Position numbers and translations under genes: made by a program | Assembly: GCA_963931925.1 (NCBI GenBank) | Contig: OZ007569.1 | Span: 68,645,920 to 68,709,919, forward strand | Direction: 5' to 3' | DNA from: Onchidella celtica | Lineage: Eukaryota > Mollusca > Gastropoda > Systellommatophora > Onchidiidae | Length of the DNA: 64,000 nucleotides | In this document: in pieces, positions 12,101-24,100 of the stretch | Position numbering within the stretch: the first letter of the stretch is position 1 | Layout: every line of letters begins with the position of its first letter | Notes under the pieces: generated by a model | Told to the model about the DNA's origin: nothing | The model's input: the letters and a program-made list of their open reading frames with translations, nothing else | Database searches by the model: none

Positions 12101-15100
12101 AGAAGAGCACCTTTTGGCAACTGACCAGATGTATAAGAATACCTCCGAGTGTAATTGTTAAGGAAAGGATCAATTTTATGGAGTGGTTTCTTTTTACTTG
12201 CAGGTATCCCGCCAGCTTGTGTGGACAATTCTGATTCACTGGTTTACAGACACCCTCTGGAACGCATGCAGAATTTCATCACAACAGTATTTGAATATGG
12301 GTGAATTTTTTTTTTTTTTTTTTCTTTTTAATAAGGTCTGTTTTTTTGTGATGTTGCCCAGTTTATAATTCTTTTTGAGGTCCTTAAAATCTGAAGGCTT
12401 GTGAAGCCTCTGTCATCATAATTTTATCTCTCTTCAACTTTTTTACAACCATAGAGCCACTGAAGTTAGAGGAGGATGCATACTTGAAATAAGAAAATTG
12501 ATAGAGAAAGAATATATAGAGCATTCACATAAACATCTTGAATTCTGCAGCTGAAAACTGAAATATATTTGAAAATGGAGAATAATAGCAGTAAAATCAT
12601 TTCTTTAACATTGAGACAGATTGATTTATTCAATAACAAAGTGCATTTCCATTTTCAATTTTTCAGATTTCACATTCTGGGAAATGCAAGCCAGTGTCTT
12701 GGTGCAGAATTTTACTCTGCCCCAGGGTTATCTAAAGTCATTGTTGAAAATTTGGTTGTTCATTTCAAGTTGTTACCGGATTATAGGGCCAGGCTCTTTA
12801 TACGTATCCTTGACTGAACTTTGAAGTTTCTTTTAATTATCTGTAGGATGACAAGATGCTCCTGAGTATTTTTTCGAAACATCATTTACGCATTCTGCCA
12901 CCCAAAGGAAAAATGAGATAATTATAACTGACAGTATGGCCTTTTTCTAGTTTATTGTCTCCATGAATTTGTCTCACACATAATTCTTTAAGTCAAAGGC
13001 AGATAGATGTATCTGCTATCAAGATAGTAGTTTCTGTTCTGGCAAACTAACGTAAGTGGCTATTCCAAAATCAGAGACAATAAAGTAGAAAAAGGCCAGG
13101 ACATCAGTTACACCATTTTGTTGTGGACGGCAGCATTAATTAAGCTAGTATCATTCTTAAGTGAAAGTGGAAATTATACTATAGTAACTATTATTTAATT
13201 TTTTCTTGTGTTTGAATATGTTTTGTGCCAGAACTTTTGATAGTATTTGGGTATCTTTCTTGCTTCTTTATTTACTTGTATTCATCTTTCAGTCATTTTA
13301 TGTTTTGACATGTTAGTTTCTGGTATATTGTGGTGACAGCTGCTAGAGGATCAGAGTTACAAATTGAGGGTTATATCCTTACAGCACTTTCAGGTAATTT
13401 TATCAAGCCTTTCGTGCAATGGTGTCCCAGGGAACAATTTTCCAGAGTTGCTATACCAGTTTTAACTATTCTTTGCCCAGATATATATCAGGTAAGAAGA
13501 ATAATAAGTAATTCACCCTAGAATATAATTTGTAAAATTTGACCTGTCAGGTAACATATTTAAGGAGAGTAAAATTTTGCTATCCAATCTAAGCTTATGC
13601 AACCATTGGTAAGAAAGCAGGGCTGTACTATGCTTCCAACAGGCATTGTGGCATTTTCACTTGTTTTGAAGTCTGTAATTTTTTTGTAATATGTCAGAAG
13701 AAATAAATACTTGTGTCCTCAACAAATTTAATGTTCAGTCTCAAGTCACCACATCTGTACAGGACAAACCTACCCAAGAATAGAGTTCAGATTTGGTAAT
13801 TTGGAATAGGCTAATGTTCTGGATAGGGACATGAGACGGGGATGAGTACACTGAAGTTTTTTCAGGGTTGTTATAACAATCGTTTTTCATATCCACATAG
13901 AATGAAGGATTATTAAAATGGGATATTCTTGCCTTAATCAGTGTCATATAGAATTGTCTTGTCTTATTCAGAGACTGACGGAAAGATGGCAAGTAATAAA
14001 CAGAAGAGCTGAAGAGGCGTGAGTAGTTTTGCTCTTGTGTTTTCTAAATACTTCAGCAGCGATGTCTCAGTACATGCTAGTTTAATGAGGACTGCATTCT
14101 CAGGAGTCTACAACATTCTGTGTTTGTATGAAAACAACCTGAAGGACTTTTAAGGTGACATTCTGATGTGAAACAGTGTTGTTGAAAAGTTGGAGGACTT
14201 TGTTTATTTTATTTTCAAATCATTTTAAGGCAAGATTCTGATCAATCTGGTTCCTGTTCAAGAATCGAAGGTGTGAAATTTTGTAAGAAGAGGAGAATCT
14301 AGTCTCGGGCAGAATGTAAAAAAAAGTGCAATAGCCAAGATACTGCTTCAGAGTTAGCTTGTACTTGGCTAGATTTGGCTTCTACATTAGACCTCCCAAC
14401 TCTCCTTGATTTTTGCAGGACTATCCTGGGTTTAGGAGGTATCATACTAAGCCTGGTCAGACACAGTCGGCTGCTGGCAGACAAGAAGTGCAGACCATAG
14501 TTTCCTGTATTTTCTTCGTGAATCTGGGAAGACCCTATCGGGCACAGTCAGCCATGGGTGAAAGTTGTCCGGATAATTCAGGATTTCCGATTTTCATTCC
14601 TGAAAAAAATATCTTCTCCGGTTTTCAAAAATTCCCACAGCCACTATAAGTGTGACCCGGAGATATGTAATACTGTCATTGAAACAGACCCTATCAAGGC
14701 TAAACACATGTGATCTCCACTGCCCACACAAAGGCATTGTGCTAGTACCCGAGACAAGGTAGTACTACATGTATGTATTATAAGCCTGTGGTGACAGCAT
14801 ACATGATGCAGGCTTTGTGTGAGGAACAGGCCTGTTGTATGACCATGTGTAATACAATGCAGTACTAAAGTAGGCCTGACTAACTCACACTTTTGTGGTT
14901 CAGACTGGGTCAGTGGGCATCTGAAGATCACCCGGTGATGTCATTTACTATTTATAGCTATTCCTGTACTGCTTTTCTTTTCAAGACAGGGGGATACTGG
15001 CCAGCTGGGTTATATCATGAGCAAATATGTATGGACTGTGATAAGACATTGTTTTGTGACATTTGTTTAATGGGCATGTTATTCCGCACCCGGGTTTCGG

Positions 15101-18100
15101 GTGCAAGGTATCGAAATACTGATAGGTCACTTACATTATAATCAACAATAAAATAAAATAATAATAAGCAAAGGAAACTGGCAATGTTCACTAAAGAATA
15201 TTATGGACAAAATGGTTGATTGCTGGCTGAAGTACAGACTGAGATGGAAAATAAAAACCACTGACCTGAGGTAAATGTTTTATCACCAGCCTGTATTTCA
15301 CTGACAATTTCAGGTTCAGGAGTGGACCCTTTGGAAAATTTGCTTTTCAGATTTTTTAACCTTGAGTTGCTTTCACTCATGCAGTCAGTTTCTGCCAGTA
15401 TTTCTTTGATGTACATTGTGCTGGCAGCATCTGACTGTGTCTGGCCAGGCTTAAGTATGATACAAGGGGACAAGGTGGTCTAGAGGCAAGGTGCTCGCCT
15501 CTCATGCCAAGGGTCCCGGGTTCAAAACCCGGCCGGTGCAGGCATGTTGGAAGTTTGGGATTTTTCTCATATTTTCGTGTCCCTGATCCTATTGGGGGGT
15601 AGGATCGAGTACCTAGTCTTCTCGGATAAGGACGAAAAAATTCGGAGGGCCCGTGTGCACGTTGCGCATGTTAAAGATACATTGGCAGTTGGAAATCGAA
15701 AAGAGCAGGCCGAACAGGCCGCTGCCCGGGCAAAATTAAATAAAATGCATCCCAGCATTCCCTCCTCTCCTCCCTCATCTTCCCCAGCCCCTCCCCCCCA
15801 AAAAACCCGCCGACCGGCGCTGCACTGTGGCGAGGACGTGCCTGCTCCAGTTATAACTGGGCTGCAATGGCACAAAGGCAAATTTCCCAAATGGGATTAA
15901 AGTTATACAAATACAAAAATACAAAATACTTCCTTTAGGGTGCTGGAGGGACACGAGAAACAATTTTGTTTTTCATCATCATCATTGCCTTTCTCATCCT
16001 GGATCAGGGTATAGGCCACCAACAAACACTTTCCATCCCTATCTATCATGGGCCAGCCTCTTTACATTATTCCAAGTCTTTCCGCTTCGTTGCACATCAT
16101 TTTCTCTGGCTCTTCTCCACGTTCCGCGCGGCCTTCCTCTTGATCTCTTGCCCTGGGGATTCCAATCCAATACCTTCTTCGTGATGCTGTTTCCTGGCCT
16201 CCTGAGAGTGTGGCCGATCCATCTCCATCGCCTCCTACCGATTTCCTCTCTGACTGGGCTCTGTCTTGTTCTTTTCCATACAATTTCATTGCTGACCTTG
16301 TCTGTCCATCTGATTTTAAGTAGCTTCCTCAAACATCTGTTGATGAAAACTTGGATTCTCTTTATGCAGGCCTGGGACGCATTCCAAGTCTCACATCCAT
16401 ACAACAGGACTGACTTCACGTTCGAGTTGAATATCCTCAGCTTTGTTTTTAGAGATATATCCTTGGTTCTCCAAATCTTGCTTAAGGACGTGAAAGCTGC
16501 CTGTGCCTTTCCAATTCGTGCTTTGACTTCTGCCTCTGTTCCTCCCTTATTGTCAATGATACTACCAAGATAGCAGAAGGACTCTACATCTTCCAGTGGT
16601 TGATCTCCTACTCTGACTTGTGCGCTTGGGGGTGCAACAATTTTTAGGACCTTCGACTTCGCAGGATGTATCCTCAATCCAATAGATTCTGAAATTTTGT
16701 TTAGAGCTGTAGTCTTTGCTTGCATCTGGTCGTGTGTGTGCGACAATAGTGCCAAGTCATCTGCAAAATCTAGATCGTCCAGCTGTGTCCATGGGGTCCA
16801 TTGTATGCCATTTCTTCCTCCACTGGTGGTTTCTTTCATAAGCCAATCAATCACCAGGACAAACAGAAATGGGGACAGCAAACAACCCTGCCTAACACCA
16901 GTCTTGATATCAAAGCTGTCAGTAAGCTCGCCATCGTGTACGACTCTGCAACTTGTCCCCTCGTACATGCTCTTGATAAGGTTCACCATCTTCTCTGGGA
17001 TTCCATAATGTCTCAATATTCTCCACAGTGTTTCTCTATCGATGCTATCAAAGGCCTTCTCGTAGTCAAGGAAGTTCACTATCAGTTGGGAGTTCCACTC
17101 TAGCGACTGCTCTACTATGATTCTCAGCGTGGCGATCTGGTCGGTGGTTGATCGATTACTCCTGAAACCAGCTTGCTCCTCACGAAGTTTTTGGTCTGTT
17201 GCATTCTGTATTCGCTTGAGAATAATCCGATTGAAAACCTTTCCTGGGATGGAGAGAAGTGTGATTCCTCTGTAGTTACTACAATTGCTAAGGTCCCCTT
17301 TTTTTGGAAGCTTCACGAGGTGTCCTTCCTTCCAGTCCTTTGGAAACTTGCCTCCGATCCAAATCCTCGAGAATAGTGAGTGCAGACCCTCTGCAGCCCC
17401 AGCAGCATCTGCCTTCAGCGCCTCTGGTGGGATCTGATCTGGTCCAGCTGCCTTGCCTCGATTTAACTGCTTTATGGCATCATTAATCTCTGCTTTAGTC
17501 GGAGGGTCGCAACTGATCGGTAAATCATTTCTTGCGGGTAGAATGTCGGGTGGGTTACTTGGTGGAGGTCTGTTCAAGAGGCTGTTAAAATGTTCTATCC
17601 ATCTTTTTGCCTGAGCTTCCTTTCCAAAAATAGCCTTCCTGTTGTAATCCTTGACAGGAACTTCAGGTTTTCCATATTTTCCAGCAAGAGTCTTTGTAGT
17701 CTGGTAGAGGATCCTCATGTGTCCTCCTGTTGCTGCCTTCTCTGCTAACATTCCTATGAACTCCTCTTTGTCTTTTTTAATTGATTTTTTGACCTCTTTA
17801 GCTGATGCTCGGTACTCTTCCTGGTTACCAACTCTTGAGCTTCTTGTATGACTTGCATTTACCTGTTCTTTTAGGTCTCTTCTTATCCTTATCAAGTCCA
17901 GTGATTTTTGACTGATCCATTCCTTGTGTTCCACTTTCTTTTCCCCAAGAACATCCTGACATGTCGATGTAAGTACTCCTTTTACCTTAGCCCAGTGAGT
18001 CTCCAAATCTACTGTCTCTTCGAGGTCAACAAGGGGTTTGAATCTATTCCTCAGTGTCAGCTGGAACTCTTCCTTCTTGTCTCCATCCAGAAGGCTCACT

Positions 18101-21100
18101 TGAAACTTTCTCCTCTTTGTTCCTGCTCTGGTACCTTGTTTCTTGAGGCGGAGTTTGAGTCTTGCCCGCAGCATGTGATGGTCAGATCCAACATCAGCTC
18201 CTCTCTGTACTATGACATCCTCCAGTGAGCGTCTGAATCGTCGGGTGATGCAAAAGTGGTCAATCTGGTTTTCAGTTACTCCATCCGGTGAAGTCCAAGT
18301 GGCCTTATGGATCCTCTTGTGTGGGAATACTGAACCTCCAATCACATAGCTGTTAAATGCGCAGAAACTTGCAAACCGCTCTCCATTCTCATTCATTTGT
18401 CCCAAACCATTGCACCCCATAATGTCCTCATACCCTGTATTGTCCTGTCCTATCTTGGCATTGGCGTCTCCCATTATAATGTTCACATCTTTTCTTGGCA
18501 ATGTGTCAACTATTTCCTGAAGCTGGTTGTAGAAATCGTCCTTGTCCTCATCGGTTGCTTCATTTGTTGGGGCGTATATCTGCACAATGTTCATGTTGAT
18601 GTTCTTGTTCTTTGTAGTAAATGATGCCAATATAATTCTCCTTCCGTAGGGTTCCCATCCCCTCAGTGACCTCTGGGCGTGCTTGCTCAAGATGATCGCT
18701 ACTCCTTCTGTATGCTTTTTGTCCTCCCTTCCAGAATACAAAATCTTTTCCCCAGAATTAAGTTGTTTCAGTCCGGACTGTATCCAGCGGGTCTCGCTAA
18801 CTCCAAGTATGTGCAGTCTGTATCGCCTCATCTCCATTGTAACCTGGGCACTCTTTCCTGTTTCATACATGGAGCGGACATTCCACGACGCAATCCGGAG
18901 TGACTTGTTTGATGAAGGAGCAGTCAGGCCATCTGCACCAAGAAAAGATGTGAACATTATAATGGGAGACGCCAATGCCAAGATAGGACAGGACAATACA
19001 GGGTATGAGGACATTATGGGGTGCAATGGTTTGGGACAAATGAATGAGAATGGAGAGCGGTTTGCAAGTTTCTGCGCATTTAACAGCTATGTGATTGGAG
19101 GTTCAGTATTCCCACACAAGAGGATCCATAAGGCCACTTGGACTTCACCGGATGGAGTAACTGAAAACCAGATTGACCACTTTTGCATCACCCGACGATT
19201 CAGACGCTCACTGGAGGATGTCATAGTACAGAGAGGAGCTGATGTTGGATCTGACCATCACATGCTGCTGGCAAGACTCAAACTCCGCCTCAAGAAACAA
19301 GGTACCAGAGCAGGAACAAAGAGGAGAAAGTTTCAAGTGAGCCTTCTGGATGGAGACAAGAAGGAAGAGTTCCAGCTGACACTGAGGAATAGATTCAAAC
19401 CCCTTGTTGACCTCGAAGAGACAGTAGATTTGGAGACTCACTGGGCTAAGGTAAAAGGAGTACTTACATCGACATGTCAGGATGTTCTTGGGGAAAAGAA
19501 AGTGGAACACAAGGAATGGATCAGTCAAAAATCACTGGACTTGATAAGGATAAGAAGAGACCTAAAAGAACAGGTAAATGCAAGTCATACAAGAAGCTCA
19601 AGAGTTGGTAACCAGGAAGAGTACCGAGCATCAGCTAAAGAGGTCAAAAAATCAATTAAAAAAGACAAAGAGGAGTTCATAGGAATGTTAGCAGAGAAGG
19701 CAGCAACAGGAGGACACATGAGGATCCTCTACCAGACTACAAAGACTCTTGCTGGAAAATATGGAAAACCTGAAGTTCCTGTCAAGGATTACAACAGGAA
19801 GGCTATTTTTGGAAAGGAAGCTCAGGCAAAAAGATGGATAGAACATTTTAACAGCCTCTTGAACAGATCTCCACCAAGCAATCCACCCGACATTCTACCC
19901 GCAAGAAATGATTTACCGATCAGTTGCGACCCTCCGACTAAAGCAGAGATTAATGATGCCATAAAGCAGTTAAATCGAGGCAAGGCAGCTGGACCAGATC
20001 AGATCCCACCAGAGGCGCTGAAGGCAGATGCTGCTGGGGCTGCAGAGGGTCTGCACTCACTATTCTCGAGGATTTGGATCGGAGGCAAGTTTCCAAAGGA
20101 CTGGAAGGAAGGACACCTCGTGAAGCTTCCAAAAAAAGGGGACCTCAGCAATTGTAGTAACTACAGAGGAATCACACTTCTCTCCATCCCAGGAAAGGTT
20201 TTCAATCGGATTATTCTCAAGCGAATACAGAATGCAACAGACCCAAAACTTCGTGAGGAGCAAGCTGGTTTCAGGAGTAATCGATCAACCACCGACCAGA
20301 TCGCCACGCTGAGAATCATAGTAGAGCAGTCGCTAGAGTGGAACTCCCAACTGATAGTGAACTTCCTTGACTACGAGAAGGCCTTTGATAGCATCGATAG
20401 AGAAACACTGTGGAGAATATTGAGACATTATGGAATCCCAGAGAAGATGGTGAACCTTATCAAGAGCATGTACGAGGGGACAAGTTGCAGAGTCGTACAC
20501 GATGGTGAGCTTACTGACAGCTTTGATATCAAGACTGGTGTTAGGCAGGGTTGTTTGCTGTCCCCATTTCTGTTTGTCCTGGTGATTGATTGGCTTATGA
20601 AAGAAACCACCAGTGGAGGAAGAAATGGCATACAATGGACCCCATGGACACAGCTGGACGATCTAGATTTTGCAGATGACTTGGCACTATTGTCGCACAC
20701 ACACGACCAGATGCAAGCAAAGACTACGGCTCTAAAAAAAATTTCAGAATCTATTGGATTGAGGATACATCCTGCGAAGTCGAAGGTCCTAAAAATTGTT
20801 GCACCCCCAAGCGCACAAGTCAGAGTAGGAGATCAACCACTGGAAGATGTAGAGTCCTTCTGCTATCTTGGTAGTATCATTGACAATAAGGGAGGAACAG
20901 AGGCAGAAGTCAAAGCACGAATTGGAAAGGCACAGGCAGCTTTCACGTCCTTAAGCAAGATTTGGAGAACCAAGGATATATCTCTAAAAACAAAGCTGAG
21001 GATATTCAACTCGAACGTGAAGTCAGTCCTGTTGTATGGATGTGAGACTTGGAATGCGTCCCAGGCCTGCATAAAGAGAATCCAAGTTTTCATCAACAGA

Positions 21101-24100
21101 TGTTTGAGGAAGCTACTTAAGATCAGATGGACAGACAAGGTCAGCAATGAAATTGTATGGAAAAGAACAAGACAGAGCCCAGTCAGAGAGGAAATTGGTA
21201 GGAGGCGATGGAGATGGATCGGCGACACTCTCAGGAGGCCAGGAAACAGCATCACGAAGAAGGTATTGGATTGGAATCCCCAGGGCAAGAGATCAAGAGG
21301 AAGGCCGCGCGGAACGTGGAGAAGAGCCAGAGAAAATGATGTGCAACGAAGCGGAAAGACTTGGAATAATATAAAGAGGCTGGCCCATGATAGAGAGGGA
21401 TGGAAAGTGTTTGTTGGTGGCCTATACCCTGATCCAGGGTGAGAAAGGCAATGATGAAAAATGATTAACTTACTTTGAGTACATTTCAGTGATTTGTGTC
21501 TGTGTTCTCCTTTCGATGGAAATTATAACTTGATACATGTAGTTTCAGCCAAGACGCACAAATCAACTCGCCGTATTCCATCTGTCAATTTGAGTTTATG
21601 TCGCTGATGTCAAAAGTGCAACAATGCGCACCACAACCCTTCATAATTAAAGGAAAAAGTCTAGTACTTACCTTATTTATACATGTGCAATTTTTGGATA
21701 TATAGTGGGAGAGTGAGAGGTTCGTCTTGGTATTCTGTGTGTGGGGTTTCAGTTTGCATTTATAAAATTATAGGGCATGGTCACACTTGCCCCTCGAGAT
21801 GTCCCTTTTTGAAGTGGTTATTTTAGTTGGCAGATTTGCAACAGTTTCTCAGAGGTAGTTTTGTTCAGATGTGAAACTCAAAAATGTTTCTTACAGAGCA
21901 GAACATGATGATGAGGATGATCCTGAATCTCAAGAAGTATTGGAGGAACAGCTGGTGAGACAGTTAACTAAGGAATACCTCGAGTTGTTAGGTAAGTATC
22001 TGTACCCAACCTTTGATCACATCAGTGATTGTTCATGCAAATGTGAAAACTGGCATTCATTGGAGAGAATTTCTATCAGTTCATCATGAGCATTGTCCAT
22101 GATTAATAGATAAAAAACAGGATTATACCGGAAAAGGTTACAATATTGAACTGCTCAGGCATAAATGGACATGGTATTTAAATCTTGAATGGAGGGGTTA
22201 CTATGATTATGTTAATGGCTGGGAATACAAATAAAAACAGCATCAGGTTTAAGTGTCTCACAGATTTAGTAGGGAGATGCCTTGAAGGAGTAGTATTTTG
22301 TAAGTGTATGTTATTTGACTTTTGTGTGGCGTTTACAGAATAAAAAAGAAAATTTGATCATCTGTGCTTAACACATAGTAAAGCAAAGAGTGATTTTGAT
22401 TTATAATCAATACGCATATGACTGTACCAGAAAAGTAAGCACCATTATTTCATTCATGCGCTTTTTCATTTACTAATAATAAGAAATTACACACGGTTTT
22501 GACACCATTTTATTAAAGCCTAACCAGTTCTTATGAATGAAGTTTGTTGGTTACTTGGTGTTTGTATGGTAGGTTTTCATTGTCCGTTGGTGTTGCAGTG
22601 TTGGTGTTATCAGGCAAGACATTGAGTTCTGAAGCGAAGGAGGAAATGGCCATGGAAGATGGAGGTGACACCAGCAAGCAGCAAGGTGGCACCCCTTGCA
22701 ATTTTAAAGAACTAAGTGAATTGGGCATCACTGTCATTGGCACGCAAGTAAGTCTGTCTGCATCAGTAGCTGTCAGTATTGTTATAACTTTATGCCAGGG
22801 GTGGTGAGTCCTTTTTCAAGAGGGTGTCAAATTGGTGGCAATTTTCTACCTAATACATTTCCTCATACGCTTATGGTAATTTTGAACTGAAGATTTTATA
22901 ATTAGTAATTATTACATATTTGTATTTTACCAAGCTAAAAACGGTTCTTGAATTATTGATTGGAAGAAATCACATTTAATCCTTTGAACCCTGATGTCCT
23001 GATTTTCCCTACAGCATATCCCTGGCCTGCTGAGCTCATGGTAACAAAATTGAGGGCACTCCACACATGTGTACCTGTGAATAGGGATAGAGTGATAGAC
23101 ATTGTAGCACATCATCGGTATTCCAGGGAAAATGGTTCATCTGGTTAATTTGTTGCATTTCTTTGGAATTGGAATTAAGTACATTGTGATGTGATTTTAT
23201 GACCTGCTTAAAGTATTCAAATGTATGTTCTTGGAACGATAAAATACAATGTATCATACAGTCCTGACACTTTTATGAAATACAGGTTCATTATTGCATT
23301 TTTTTCTTTATAACCAAAATGAAAATCCCATCTTTCACGGTGCAACTTATCCTATATAAAAGCTGGGTTTTTTTTTTTTACAGGAACTCTATCCATCCAT
23401 AATCATGTGCCTTCTCACTGGTTTTTCCTGGTCGGACACTTCTGTGTGCCATAGATGTTCTCATCTACTATGGCCAGTTTGCAAACAGGTATCTACTGAC
23501 CTAGAGTAATTACGATTCAGTATTTTTTTTTTTTGTCATTCTATTTTGAAGATGTAAAACTCAAAACAGAAAAGAATGTACCAGCTCAGTAAAGAAAAAG
23601 GACAAGGCTTTACATACTTTTCATTTTTAGGCAGTTTTAGGTTTTACAGGAAAGACTTACTAAATGTGAAATATGAGAGGTGGTAGAGCATTGCCATCCC
23701 TCAAAATGAGAAGAGTGCTGCTCAGAAATCCACAATATTAATTATTAGTCCTTAATATTTAACCTCATCACCACTACTTGCTTTTCCCTGCCATATACCT
23801 GAACAGCACATTCTCATTATTGTGACGTGTGCTATCTATACCACACATCGCCTGTCCACAGCACAGTGACTGGGTTAATAGTAATGTTTTTGGATTGTTA
23901 GACCTTGCGATACTTTCTCGTTAACGCTCACCCTGCGCGCTACCCTTAAAGCCCGCTGCCTGGTCAGTGACTTTACGGAGAATCTTATCTGGGGTCACTG
24001 ACCTGTGCCGCTATACTATGACCACATACGCTGTCCACGTGGTTCAGTTTTTATTGATCGGTATGAAAACATTCGCTGCTATGCCTTATCACGCTTGATA

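Larger units (their letters stand above)
10418..12127. mobile_element. Inverted-repeat element with a repeated 13-mer
   Basis: A 21-bp perfect inverted repeat containing GGTCAGTTGCCAAAAGGTGC (10419-10438) and its complement (12107-12126) bounds 1.71 kb of an XPO5 intron. Between them GTTCCGTACATGA occurs many times on both strands. No transposase frame and no clear target duplication are visible. I infer a non-autonomous DNA transposon of unknown superfamily. Confidence 0.7.
15974..21456. repeat. 2.5-kb inverted repeat from LINE copies A and B
   Basis: The arms 15974-18498 and 18938-21456 are near-perfect reverse complements, separated by a 439-bp spacer that is present only in copy A. Both 3' tails point outward. 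At the centre the only extra bases are about TCTGCA between the two copies. Confidence 0.93.

Noticed and set aside
15201-15473. 90-residue - strand frame with KPGQTQSDAA
   Set aside because: It has a protein-like composition and shares KPGQTQS with 14452-14475. That is explained by the inverted repeat. I found no family match, so I did not call a gene.
15470-15540. A tRNA gene
   Set aside because: The A and B boxes and T-stem are good, but the acceptor stem does not pair, and the sequence runs on into a SINE body and tail.
15544-15900. Frames of 118 (+) and 107 (-) residues
   Set aside because: Both fall within the SINE body. The proline-rich composition is a by-product of C-rich repeats.
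16148-18624. Many + strand frames of 60-141 residues, repeated at 32445-34930 and 44813-47298
   Set aside because: They are antisense shadows of the LINE ORF and recur only because the LINE recurs.
15974-21456. Inverted LINE pair as an assembly fold-back artefact
   Set aside because: The arms differ at several positions and the right arm is shorter at its 5' end. A simple fold-back would give identical arms. Long reads should still confirm it.
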